Positions 1-11,953 of a stretch of 64,000 nucleotides of DNA are shown here, one piece after another. The stretch lies in assembly GCA_026545225.1 (NCBI GenBank), contig CM048846.1, forward strand, positions 34,545,501 through 34,609,500, given 5' to 3'. Source of the stretch: Cornus controversa (Eukaryota; Streptophyta; Magnoliopsida; Cornales; Cornaceae). The notes under the pieces are model-generated. The model searched no databases. It was not told the origin of the DNA and saw nothing but the letters and a program-made list of their open reading frames with translations. The position numbers and the translations under genes were made by a program. How positions within the stretch are numbered: the stretch's first letter is position 1; each line of letters begins with the position of its first letter.

Positions 1-2775
1 CCACTGATAGTCTTGTCACGCCCCAAGTGACCACTCAAACTTCCACCATGTAACTCTCGAATCAGCTTCTCCCTCAAAGAGCTTCGAGGAATACATAACT
101 GATTACCACGGAATAGGTACCCTTCGACCAAATGGAATTCTCCCTCTGTTTGTCTAAGACCACATTTTTCTTACACCTCAACGAAATCTTCATCATCAGA
201 ATACAACTCTTTCAAGAACTCAAACTCAATAATCTCTTGCTGCATAGTGATCAGTAAACTCGCACGTCGACTTAATGCATCTACCACCTTATTCAGAATC
301 CCAGATTTGTGTTTCAGCACATAAGGAAACTTCTGCATATAGGTCACCTATCGAGCATGCATATTACTTAGACTCCTCTGACTGTTTAGATACTTCAAAG
401 CTTGGTGATCAGTGTAAAGAATAAATTCTCACTGAATCAGATAGTGCTCCCAATACTTCAGAGCACGAACAATAGCATAAAATTCTTGGTCATAAGTACT
501 CCACTTTCGGCGTGCATCACTAAGTTTCTCACGGAAAAATGCCACTGGTCTCTTCTCTTGTGACAGAACTGCTCCAATCCCAATTCCACTAGCATCACAC
601 TCCACCTCGAATAGTTTCTCAAAACTGGGTAAAGCCAAAACAAGAGTAGTGCACAGTTTTTCTTTAATGACTGCAAAAGCTGTGTTGGCATCTTCACCCT
701 ACTGAAACTTACCCTTCTTTAAGCACTCTATAATAGGAGCCACGATACTGCTGAAGTCCCTAATAAATCGACGATAAAACATCGCCAATCCATGGAAACT
801 CCTCACCTCTCCTACTGTCTTTGGTGTAGGCCAATCACGAATGGTTCTCACCTTTTCATCATCAACCATTATTCCCTCCGAACTGACCACATACCCAAGG
901 AATAACAATCTTTCTGTTAGCCAACTGCATTTTTTAAAGTTGATAAATAGCTTATTTTTGAACAACACCTCTAACACAGCCCGTAGATGCTCCATATGAT
1001 CTTTCTCACTCTGATTGTAAATTAGTATGTCATCAAAATAGATGACTCATATTTTCCAATGAAAGGTCACAATACCTGGTTCATAAGCCGCATAAAAGTA
1101 CTAGGCGCATTGGACAATCCGAAAGGCATAACCAGCCACTCGTAGAGTCCATCCTTTGTTTTGAAATCCATTTTCCATTTGTCACCAGGTTTGACCCGAA
1201 TTTGATGGTATCCACTTCGCAGGTCAATCTTTGAGAACAACTTCGAACCCTCCAACATATCTAGCATGTTATCCAATCTCAGAATTAGAAAGTTATATCT
1301 GAGAGTTATATTGTTGATCACGCGACTATCAACACACATCCTCCAACTGCCATCTTTCTTTGGGACTAGTAATGCGGGAACAGCGCAAGGACTCATGCTC
1401 TCTCGAATGAACCCCTTCTGCAGCAATTCTTCCACTTTAGCCTGTAAAATCTGATTCTCCTTGGGACTCATCCGATAGTGTGGCAAATTTGGTAAGCTTA
1501 CTCCCGGAACTAAATCAATATGGTGCTGAATATCTCTCAACGGTGGAAGATTATTTGGTAACTCTTCAGACACCAACTCACTGAATTTGGTCAACAAGGA
1601 CTGCACCTCCTCGGGTAACACAACTCTCTGCTCTTCCTTGCCTTCTATCACTAAAGCTCGCACAACCACAACATGTACCTCCTGTGCCTCCTTAACTTCA
1701 GATTCCAACTCAGTTATTGACGTGACTAAAGAGACTAAGGACTGCTCTTCTACCGTGGCTTTAATTGAGCCACCACCGGAACTCTGCTTTGGAACCATTG
1801 CAATCTTCCTGCCATCCCAATTAAAAACACAAACATTATCGTGCCTCCTATAGGTGATATCCACATCAAACTGCCATGGTCGTCCCAATAACACGTGACT
1901 AACATCCATGTTGACTACATCGCAGACCACCTCATCTCGGTAATGTTGCCCGATTGAAATAGGAACTTTACACACCTCCGTCACGTTCGCTTTAGGCCCC
2001 TTTTGAATCCACCTAATCGCATACGGCTTTGGATGTTTTTCTGCCTGTAGCTTCAGATGTTCCACTAGTTTTCTAGACACAAAATTCTCATAACTTCCAC
2101 TGTCAACAATTAAATCACAGACTTTGCCCTGGACACTGCAGCAAGCCTTAAAAATATTGTTTCTTTGTGAGAAATCCTCCAGCTTCGTTGAACACATGAC
2201 TCGCTGAATCACACAGTTGACATGCTCTCCCTGTTCCTCCGTAATTTCTGCACCATCCAGGAGTTTGTCAATGCCTACTCCTTCTTCAACATCCTTGTCA
2301 TTTTCCCCAATATCCACGAAATTCACTGGTTTTCTGGCTGGACATTCATTCGAACGATGGCCTGGTTGGCCGCACCTGTAGCACTTCAAACCGCCTATTT
2401 TAACATATAGGTTTGGTGCCATCCATGGGGCTTCCTTCGTAGCTGCTGCTGTCGGACGCATCCCAGTATGGTTATTACTAGAAGACGAACCCCTTTGAGT
2501 TTGATCTGTAGCAGTTTGAGACTGATAATTTTGCCCATCACTTGGTGGAAATCTACTCCTGTTTACAACTGCATTGGACATCCCAACTATGTCCTTCTTG
2601 TAGTAGGAAAATTGATTGGATGCCTTCTCCATTAACTTTGCTTTCAAGGCCATGTTTTGTTCCTCATCCACTGTCCAAACAACTTGCAGTCCAATTTTGT
2701 CTCGAATGGTAGACTTCAATCCTGCTAAGTATCTAGAAACCTGCTGTCCCTCAGTCTCATTTAGGTTATTACGAA
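1..2775 (-). mobile_element. Ty3/gypsy chromovirus, 3' part (fossil, continues beyond left edge)
   Basis: Read on the minus strand, this stretch holds, in order, the C-terminal part of gag with a CCHC zinc knuckle (CYRCGQPGHRSNEC), an aspartic protease region (motif DSGS), reverse transcriptase (FSKIDLRSGYHQIR and MPFGLSNAPSTFMR), RNase H ([18 protein letters not shown]), and at the left edge the start of the integrase zinc-binding domain ([16 protein letters not shown], then LHGG and GHLG). This order, with integrase after RNase H, is that of Ty3/gypsy. The RT wording resembles plant chromoviruses of the Reina/CRM/Galadriel/Tekay group; I cannot choose among them. The copy is broken, with several breaks. 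Its 5' part lies at 13479-14495, separated by an Athila insertion. The 3' LTR is outside the window. Confidence 0.9.
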
Positions 2776-2780
2776 CTGAC
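2776..2780. repeat. Target site duplication CTGAC, left copy
   Basis: The five bases CTGAC directly precede the 5' LTR of Athila-A copy 1 and recur directly after its 3' LTR at 13474-13478. The duplicated target lies in the gag region of the older chromovirus, which proves a nested insertion. Confidence 0.95.
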
Positions 2781-4279
2781 TGATCGGCGTTGAATGTTAT
2801 GCATTCTAGCCTCTTAACTTATGTATTTTATTCTCTTACTGATAGATTATTTTGTGATTTTATTTTGTTTTAGTGTTTTCTGTATTTTCAGGGCCTTAAT
2901 GATTATTTCAGTTAAAACCAAGCTTTTGGACTTTTAAAGAAGACATCCAAGTTGGTTAGATGAAGCCTACACCAAGGAGAATCATTCAACCATTTATTTC
3001 AACTCAAATCAGCCCAAGGAAGAGGTTCAAGAGAATTATAGCTGCTTAAGAAGGTTTCGGGCCTGAAGCCCAAATCTGCGCATAATACAGTCTTAATCCC
3101 GTTTTGGAAAATGGCCCATAAGTCTTATTTTTGAGCCTCAAATTAACATTATTTTGATTCTGCACGCTTTTGTATTTCACGAAAATTCCGTAAATCGGAC
3201 TTCTAGTGGGTCAAAAGTTGGGCCGAAGTCAGTAGGAAAAACCCACCTTATTAGTGCTGCGGGAAACCCTAATTTATTCCTAATTGGATTAGAACTTTGG
3301 TGTATTCTCTTGGGGAATAAAGTGAAGACTTGGAGGCTGAATAGAGGGGAGATTAGACAGAGAGAACAGAGCTTGGAGAATCTGAGAGGGCTGAGAAGAG
3401 AACAGAAACATATTTGCAGAGCCATTGGAGAACAAAGTCATACGCGTAATTCAGAAAGATGATGTCTTCTTCCTCAACAGTTGAAGCTTCTTCTTCTACC
3501 ATGAGCGGCTAGTTCATCCACTAGGGTTTTGATGTAGCCCTAACAAAGCATCAATGGTTTGATTGTTTTAATTATTGGGGACCTTTATATACATGCATAG
3601 ATTGTGTAATTCAGAGGATTCTTATTATAGAATTGAGCAATAAAAGTCTTGTAAATTCAATCTCAATGATTTCTTATCTTGTCTTAGATATTTAGTTGTT
3701 GTTATTGAACTCAATCCCTCTTGTTTACTGTGATCATGAGAGAGATTATTACACAATGGTAATCACTGAATATATTGTTAAGAGCTTTGATGGATTATGC
3801 CTAGAGAAGATGAACCATACTGCACCCTAGATTAGAGTAGTTAGGCAGATGGCCCATGCCAATCGAAGATAGTCCATGGCTTAGCCTTAATCATATATTA
3901 TCTTCTTGACGAATGAAGGTGAGCTTGTAGCCACCGACACCACTTATGTATGATGTAATTCCCCTATAGTTGATTCAATTGACCATTGATTGTGAAGTTA
4001 GTGGTGAAGTCAAACACCCTAGGTTTCTCTCCTATTATCTTCATTATCTTGTTTACTTTGATTTATTTTATTTTACTTTTTAATTAGTTTAGTTTAAAAA
4101 TCAGAATTATTTTCTTATAAATTTAATTAGAATTAGTTCCGTATTCCAACTCATCAGACCATAATTCCTGAGGTACGATACCCCTTTCGATAGCCCTATT
4201 CTGCAAGAAATTCGTTCTATTGCGAAGTGTGGAAAATTTTAATTGATATACTTTTTGAGTCACACTCACACACGAATCA
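2781..4279 (+). repeat. 5' LTR of Athila-A copy 1
   Basis: Begins TGATCGGCG and ends ACGAATCA, giving TG...CA termini. It matches the 3' LTR at 11954-13473 along its whole length. A TATA-like stretch (CTTTATATACATGC, about 3583-3596) is a candidate promoter for the element. Confidence 0.95.
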
Positions 4280-4284
4280 ATTTT

Positions 4285-4302
4285 TGGTGCCGTTGCCGGG
4301 GA
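4285..4302 (+). other. Primer-binding site (tRNA-Asp type)
   Basis: TGGTGCCGTTGCCGGGGA lies five bases after the 5' LTR. It matches the Athila-type primer-binding site except for one base (copy 2 has TGGCGCC). Reverse transcription of the element would start here from the 3' end of the tRNA. Confidence 0.9.
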
Positions 4303-4427
4303 TTATCTATTTGATTGATTGGATTTTACAGAATTAGTTTTAATTGGATTTTTAGTTTAGGAAATTTTTTAGATATTTTATTTTTAATTTTGTTTTTGTT
4401 TTCTTTTCAGGTGCTTTTGGTTAATAT

Positions 4428-7400
4428 ATGCAAGGTCGTCGTTCTGTAGCTGATCCTTTGATACCTCTTGATCCTGAGCTTGAACATACTCTTAGACAAC
4501 AGAGGAACATCCTTGTTGATACCATTGTGCAAGAGGAAGAAATAATTGAAGACATGGCAGAAGAGAGGAATAACAACCTTGTTCCTAATGCTGATGGAGA
4601 AAGAGTTAGACTGCTTAGGGACTACTATGTTCCTGAGACATATACCTCGCCAGCAGGTTTTCAACTGCCCAATGTCACAGCACAGAATTATGAGATCAAG
4701 TCCAGCATTATTCAGATGCTGCCATCTTATTTTGGGCTGACTTAAGAAGACCCTTATAAGAATCTGGATGACTTCATTGAAGTGTGCTCAACTACAAAAA
4801 TTCATAACTTCTTTCAAGATGCTTTCAAAATGAAACTTTTTCCATTCTCTCTGAAAGACAAAGCAAAGTATTGGTTCAATTCTCTACCGGCTGGTTCTAT
4901 CACGACTTGGACTCAGATGCAACATGAGTTTTCTCAAGAAGTATTTTTCGATAGGGAAGACCAATCAGTTCAGACGTGCTATCACTGGTTTCTCTCAACA
5001 TGAGGGGGAACAATTTTATGAGACATGGGAAAGATTCAAGGACCTTCTTAGGAAGTGTCCTCATCATCAAGTTCCTAAGTGGCAACTAGTGCAGAGTTTT
5101 CATGAAGGGCTGACAGAAGCCAACAGACAGATGGTTGATGCGTCGTGTGGAGGTACTTTTATATTGAAGAGTGAAGAAGAGGCATGGACCTTATTTGAAA
5201 ATCTTAGTGACAACTCTCTACAACATGTGTCCTCTACTTGTTCTAGTAGACCTGCCACTACAAGGAAGACTGATGGGATTTTTGAGGTTGGTGCTTCAGA
5301 AGCTATGCCAACCGACATTGATTTAATTGCACAGAAGGTATCAGCAATTATCGCTGCCAATCAAACTCCTTCTGCTTCAAATTCTTCATTGCTAAGCCCT
5401 TGTGAATTTTGCTCTAGTCCTATGCATAATGTGAGCAATTGTCCTTCGGTGGGGCAATTTTCTAATATTCAACGTGAGCAAGTCCAAGCTATTTTCACTG
5501 GACCAATGAATCCTCCACGAGGTAATACTTACAATCCCACATGGAGGAATCATCCTGGTTTTTCTTACAGTAATCAAGGGGCAGCAATACAACCATCATA
5601 TCAACCTAGGACTTTTGTGCCTCAACAGCAGTATCAAACACAAAGTCCTATGGCCCAAAGAATTTCTGCTATTGAAGACAAGCTAACTCTTACCTTGTCT
5701 AAATTTGACCAGCTTGATTCTCTTATAGAGATAGTGCAAGCTACTGCAGCAACAGTACAATCTACAGTTCAGCTAGTGCACTCGCATTCTCAATCTATTG
5801 CCAAACTGGAATCTCAGTTTGGACAGCTTGCAACTTCATTGAGTAGAAGAGAAGAAGGGAAGCTTCCTAGTCAACCAATTGCTAATCCAAGAGGGATGCA
5901 AGCTTCCACAAGCAACCCACACCATGAGCAAGTTCAAGCTATTACCACTTTAAGGAGTGGGAAAATAATTGATAATAAGGTGGGTGAGAAGAAAGAAGAA
6001 AAAAAAGTGACCACAAGTCCAAATGCTGAAATTCCTTATGAGCCCAAGGCTCCTTTCCCACAACGTTTCCTTGAAGCATCTAGATTGGGAAAGCAAGGGG
6101 CAAGCTGCATGACATGATGGAGGTGTTTCGACAAGTGAAGATTAATTTGCCAATCTTTGATGTCATCAAGCAAATTCCTCCTTATGCTAAATTCTTGAAG
6201 GACTTGTGCACTCAGAAAATGCGTTCTAAAAGCCATGTGCCAAAGAAAGTGATGCTGCCACAACAAGTAAGTTCAATAATTCAGCAGTGTACTCATCCCA
6301 AGTACAAAGATCCTAGTGCTCCAACTATCTCATGCATTATTGGGGAGCACCATGTGGATAAAGCTCTTATTGATTTGGGTGCAAGTGTGAATTTGCTACC
6401 CTATTCAGTTTACTTATAATTGGGCTTAGGAGAATTGAAGCCTACCACGGTGGTATTGCAATTTGTAGACAGATCAACAAAGTAGCCCCGAGGAATCATA
6501 GAAGATGTGCTCATTAAAGTGGACAAGTTCTACTTTCCTATTGATTTCATTGTACTTGACACTGAGCCGGTTCACAATTCGAAGAGGCACATTCCAGTGA
6601 TCCTTGGTTGAATTTTCTTAGCTACTGGTGATGCTTGCATAAATTATAGGTCGGGGATCATGGATATTTCATTTGGCAACATGAAGGTTAAACTTAATAT
6701 TTTCAATGCTGTTGAGAATCCTCCATATCAGAATGATGTTTTCTTCATGGACTCTGAAGATGTGGTTGAATCTACAAATGAAATAAGGGTGCAAGAAAAA
6801 CATAAGGAGAAGAAGATGTTTGAAGATCAATTTTCTACCATGTTGGTAACTTCTGTATGCACTACATCTTCCAAAACACTTCAGAGGAAGCAATTGTTTG
6901 GAGTATCCGACAACTCCACACCATGGTATGCAGATATTGTGAATTATTTAGCCACGGGAAAAGTGTCAAAAGACTGGACCAAGCGAGAACGTGATCGATT
7001 CTTCTCTAAAGTTTATCATTACTTTTGGGAGGATCCAGAGTTATTTAAATATTGTCCAGATCAGATTATTCGGCGATGTGTCCCAGACCATGAGTTTCAA
7101 GATATTCTCAAATTCTGCCACTCATTGGCAAGTGGAGGCCATTTCAGTGCAAGGAAGACAGCAGCAAAGGTACTTCAATGTGGATTCTTTTGGCCTTCTC
7201 TGTTTCATGATGCATATGTTTTCTGTAAGACTTGTGATCGTTGTCAAAGATTGGGTTCAATGTCGAGGCGTGATATGATGCCAATGAGCCCCATTCTGGT
7301 GGTGGAGATTTTTGATGTTTGGGGAATTGATTTTATGGGACCCTTTCCACCTTCTTTTGGCTACGAATATATTCTGGTTGGTGTTGATTATGTTTCCAAA

Positions 7401-8222
7401 TGGGTGGAGGCCATTGCAACTCGAACCAATGATCATAAGGTGGTAATCAAATTCATGCATGAGAACATTCTTAGTCGATTCGGAATTCCTCGAGCCTTGA
7501 TCAGTGATGGTGGTTCTCACTTTTGTAATAAATTCTTGAGAAGTTTGCTTGCTAAATATTTAGTGACACATAAGGTGGCGACACCTTATCATCCTCAGAC
7601 AAGTGGGTAAGTAGAGCTGTCCAATCGAGAAATTAAGCATGTTCTCGAAAAGACAGTGAGACCAGATAGAAGAGATTGGTCATTGCGACCGAGTGAAGCA
7701 TTATGGGCATATCGGACTGCTTACAAGACCCCTATCAGTATGTCACCATATCGGTTGGTGTATGGGAAAGCATGTCATCTTCCAGTAGAGATTGAGCACA
7801 AGGCACTCTGGGCAATTCAAAATTTTAATTTCGATGCAAAAAGAGCTGGGGAAGAGAGGAAGTTGCAATTGAATGAATTAGAAGAGTTTAGACGTGATGC
7901 TTATGAAAGTTCATGAATTTACAAAGAGAGGACGAAGGCATTTCATGATCGACATATCTCACGGAAGTCCTTCCCTCCAGGTGATAAAGTGTGGCTCTTC
8001 AATTCCAAGCTTCGGTTGTTTCCCGAAAAATTGCGTTCAAGGTGGGATGGACCATTCCAAGTGATTTCAGTTTCTCCTCATGGTGCCATGGAGATTCAAA
8101 GCTTTCGAGATAATACTTTGATGAAAGTAAATGGCCAAAGGTTGAAGCATTGTGTGGAAGGATGTGTGCCAAAAATAGACGTAGAGTCCGTCGACTTGAC
8201 GGATCCCGTCTATCTGACTTAA
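4428..8222 (+). pseudogene. gag-pol remnant of Athila-A copy 1
   Basis: The region opens with the Athila gag (MQGRRSVADPLIPL). It holds the gag core ([30 protein letters not shown]), a zinc-knuckle-like CEFCSSPMHNVSNCP, a protease segment with [10 protein letters not shown], and an integrase with the HHCC region ([20 protein letters not shown], CxxCxxC) and catalytic-core motifs ([21 protein letters not shown]). It ends with the C-terminal stretch [12 protein letters not shown] that other Athila pol proteins share. The coding region is broken in several places and is not expected to give a working polyprotein. Gag packages the RNA, protease cuts the polyprotein and integrase inserts the cDNA. 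The identification as Athila pol is firm, because copy 2 and Athila-B align with it. Confidence 0.9.
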
Positions 8223-8459
8223 TCCCTTCAGAGAGTCAATCGTCTCCTACGGGCGTTAAATTGTAGGTTCTGTATGTATTTCTATACTTTATTTCCTTTA
8301 GTTTTCTTTAATTTTAATTTTTAGTTTTAGTTTTCTTAAGTTTTTCTTCAATTCTAGTTGCGTTTTAATGTTTTTTCTTTGAGTTTTTGATGTATAAGTT
8401 GCTTCCGGAGGATGCCAAGAGGTGTACCGAGGTATTTGGACTCAAGACGGGTGAAAAAT

Positions 8460-8645
8460 CGTGCTCTCGGTCGACCTTGGGCGATGGAGACTCAAAAATA
8501 TCAAGTCTCGGTCGACCTTGGGCGATGGAGGGTCCAACAGGCATCCAGAAGGGGGATCGATCGCCCCATGATTTTCCAAGAGAAGACCCACCAGCAGGTG
8601 GGTGATCGATCGCCCACCCTAGGGGGGATCGATCGCCCAAGCCCA
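8460..8645 (+). repeat. GATCGATC-centred palindrome cluster between pol and ORF3
   Basis: Three near-palindromes of the form GGGGGATCGATCGCCCC occur within about 90 bases (near 8554, 8596 and 8625). They follow two copies of CTCGGTCGACCTTGGGCGATGG. The corresponding region of copy 2 (23716-23912) has four. A cluster of different palindromes with a similar core lies at the same place in Athila-B. Confidence 0.85.
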
Positions 8646-9088
8646 TGGGTGGGCTGGCCAAATTTTTAGGCTATAAATGGACTCCTTATCCTCCTTTGTT
8701 GCTACCACTTGCATCCTAGACCTCTTTGAACTCCAATTCAAGTCCTACTTCAACCGGAAAATTAATTTCTTCAATTAGTGAGTATTAAACAAGAATTCAA
8801 CATTGATCATCATCAACTTCAACATCAAATTGGATCAAAAATCACTAGTTTTCAAAGGAAGCTCTCACTTTTTCAAGTTCAACATCAAAGTAAGTGAAGT
8901 TTTTCTTTGAATAAATTGTTCAAATCTTTTTGAGGGCTTTTGAAGACCAAGTTTGGGGGATCAACTTGGTGTAATTACTTGTTCGATTTGGGTGGAAAAA
9001 TTGCTGAAAAGAGGAGGTTGAAGGTTTCAAGTTAATTGTGCACGCCAAGTGTTCGATTTAATTCCTCAACCACACTTTTTCTATTTCT

Positions 9089-10312
9089 ATGGCACCAAAG
9101 AGAGCAAGTCACCAAGGTGCTTCAAGTTCACGTAATCCTCGCTGAGCGAGGCATGATCCGACCACAGGTTCTCCACGATCTCGCCGAGAAGCTATTCAAG
9201 AGAGATGGCATCCAAGGGCGTTGAACTTTGAAACCACGTTTGACATAGCCGAACTTTATGGTATGTTTCCCGAGACACGGTGGGGGATTTCCAACATCCG
9301 TCGTCGTCGGTCGGCATCCATTTTTGTTCCACTCTCATCTACTATTTACTCGAGGCTTGTCAAGGTATTTTATCAGAACTTAATGCCGACACCTGATGAG
9401 CGGGATGTGCTTACTTCTTCCGTAGATGGAACAATAGTTCGAGTGGACATGTCATCCATTGCCATTGCCATGGGTTGTCCTCATGAGTGCCCAGATGATT
9501 TATCTCATATCTATACTCCTTTACCTGACGAGTTGTCAGTGGGTAATGTGGTTGCACGTTTATGTGCCAACCAATTTTCTGGGCCGAAAAGGAATGCAGC
9601 TTCAAAGTCTTCAATGCCAAATCATTTATGGTTCCTTGACGCTGTTTTACTCAAGAATGTATGTCCAATTGGACATAAAATTGAAAGACATCAAGAGTTC
9701 CTCAGAGCCTTATATGCCATACATTTTGGGCATTGGTTGTTATTCCCACAGATTATCTGGGGCCAGATGGAGAAATTCTATTCCAAAGTTGTGGCCAATG
9801 CACTAGACAGTGCAAGTGACTGGGAGTTTCCATTCCCTACTATTATTCACCAATTACTTGTGGCACAGGGGTATGCAGTCCATGAGGACGAGCTTGCCTT
9901 TCCATGTGATCTTCATTATGGCACGCATGACTGGAACCTGAGTCGATCTCATATGCACCAGAGAGTCATAGCGGCGCCTGGTGAGGTATCTCGGTTGGCC
10001 CAGAGAGGAGAGCATATAGATATACCACCACCGGTGGAAGATCCAGAAGAGATGGAGGCAGAGGAAGAGGAGGTGCATGCACAGGCTGGTGGCCATGATT
10101 ATCAGTATTTAGAGGGGCAGATTGCTGGGTTGACAGCTCAGTTTGGCACCTTACAGACAGAGGTATCCACACAGTTTGGAGCAATGAGAACAGAGATGGC
10201 GGATCACTTTCGTGACACTCGCCAAGAGCAACTAGAGATGAGGAGGATGATGCGTGCATTGATGCGTCAGGCAAACTTGGATCCAGATGCTCAGTCACCA
10301 CCACACCCTTGA
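9089..10312 (+). pseudogene. ORF3 (env-position protein) of Athila-A copy 1
   Basis: This region matches ORF3 of copy 2 (24362-25585) almost residue for residue. Most of it (from 9221) reads as one frame of 363 codons. It has the conserved N-terminal part (FDIAELYGMFPETRWG; RRRSASIFVPLSS), a middle with HLWFLDAVLLKNVCPIGH, an acidic stretch (EDPEEMEAEEEEVHAQ) and a C-terminal heptad-like region that probably forms a coiled coil. Athila elements carry an extra gene here, sometimes called env-like. Databases usually label related proteins 'putative plant transposon protein'. I see no signal peptide, membrane segment or fusion peptide, so an envelope role is not supported. Function unknown; the copy is broken. 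Confidence 0.8.
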
Positions 10313-10561
10313 CAGGAAGGTAACCATCTTTTGTATTTTATTTTATTTTTAGTTTTTATTTTTCTTTTTAAGTTTATTTTTCTTTCTGTAGTTAGATTTT
10401 TATTATAAAAAAAAATAAATAAATAAAAAAATTTTGAAAAAATAAATAAATAAAAAATATTTTATTTTTTTAGGATTTTTCACTTTCATAGTTATTTTCA
10501 CCCATACTATTTCACTTGATCTTTGGGGTATAGTGGTTTGTTTTGCGAGGTTTTAACATCC

Positions 10562-10574
10562 AAGTTTGGGGGTG
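10562..10574 (+). other. Internal polypurine-like motif AAGTTTGGGGGTG (first)
   Basis: Identical to the true polypurine tract at 11941-11953 but 1.4 kb upstream, just after ORF3. A shorter form (AAGTTTGGGGG) occurs at 8949-8959 before ORF3. Confidence 0.7.
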
Positions 10575-10674
10575 TGCTTGCATTGCCTTCATGCTAGTGG
10601 TGTACTCTATTTTCTTGCCACTACTCCATGGCCCTGGTAATATCGTTCTTACTCTTCTCTATGCTTTAATTGGG

Positions 10675-10713
10675 TGTACATTGAGGACAATGTACAGTTT
10701 AAGTTTGGGGGTG
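10675..10713 (+). other. Hairpin plus internal polypurine-like motif
   Basis: A perfect 9-bp stem (TGTACATTG with CAATGTACA) closes a 4-base loop AGGA at 10675-10696. It is followed at 10701-10713 by AAGTTTGGGGGTG. The same arrangement is seen in copy 2 (25929-25966), and a shorter-stem form in Athila-B (46820-46854). Confidence 0.75.
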
Positions 10714-11940
10714 AGGCGATGCCTATTTTTGTGTTTTATTGCATATGGGGGGAAATTTGTGTGAAATTCTTCTTGTATTAGGATTTTATTTTATTTTATT
10801 TTCTTAGTTTGTTTATTTTATTTTATTTTGTTTTATTTTTAGATAGAATGTTTTGACATTATTCAAAGGATTAATACCTTACGTAGGTGCATAACTTGCA
10901 ATTTTTGAGTATGTTTGAAATTTTTGAAAACTGTGATTTGAATTATGTGGTTTTAATCATGGTTTGCAATAACATGTTTTGGAGTGATTGATTTTAGTTT
11001 CCTTACATGCACAAACACACTAGCATAGTTTTGTGGGGTATAAACTTTGGTTTTGAGTTATTGGGTTACATATGCTTGATATTAATTAGTATCTCTTGAG
11101 AATGAGTACCGATGATGTGTTTTACTTGACTTCAATGAAAAAGAAAAGAAAAAAAAGGTGATAAATAAGCAATCAATTTGATCCTTTTCATGAGTAACCG
11201 GGCCTCTATGCCTCAGGAAGCACGGAGTGTTCGCGTCAAAAGTGAAAGGGTGAGAAAAGATGAGCATTAGTTGTCTTGATTTGTAGCCTGACTGATTCGA
11301 GTAATTAGGTCTTCAGGGTATCTTAAAGCCTAGTGACCTAAAGCCATCTGGTTTGGGAGCCACTGACTGAAAGCTTGCTACAAGGATCTTTCAGAAAGCT
11401 TAATAAATCAAGACATTGCACAACCAATAAAGCAATGGAAAAAATGAAAAAGTCATGTATGCATGTTTGGAAGTATGATTTCAATAAGGGGAGCTAGTGA
11501 GTTGAAAGGGTATGTGCCTTAATATATTCAGAGCTTGGTTATGCTACATGAGAGGACTGCTAGTTCACTTTACACGAGGAGACTAGAGTTGATTATTTTG
11601 AGATATGTTGATGTGAATTATGCATGGGGACCATTGATTTGAATTATGGAATTTGAAAGTTTGAAATTATTCTTGAATGCAAATTTGTAACTATATATTG
11701 TAATCTTCTTCTTGATTAATGTTGAAACATAATTTTGAATGTTTGTGGGTAACATTTCTGGAAACCCTCACGAGACTATACTCGTCCACTAGGGGGAACC
11801 TAGGGGTTTAAAGGCTTGTTGCATATGCTAAATGCAATCGTTTCTCCCACGAAAGTGGAATTGGGTAGTTTAGTTAGTATTTATTAGTTTCTTTTGTTTT
11901 AGTTTTCTTTTATTCTATTGCTAAGGGACTAGCAATATGT
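10714..11940 (+). other. Noncoding 3' region of Athila-A copy 1
   Basis: About 1.2 kb with no convincing reading frame. It includes a block at 11331-11367 (core CCATCTGGTTTGGGAG) that is also found, diverged, in Athila-B at 46177-46211. The rest is AT-rich. Confidence 0.6.
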
Positions 11941-11953
11941 AAGTTTGGGGGTG
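11941..11953 (+). other. Polypurine tract of Athila-A copy 1
   Basis: AAGTTTGGGGGTG directly abuts the TG of the 3' LTR. This is where plus-strand DNA synthesis would be primed. Confidence 0.9.

Noticed and set aside
9221-10312. Calling ORF3 a viral envelope
   Set aside because: Position fits the env slot but no signal peptide, membrane helix or cleavage site is visible.
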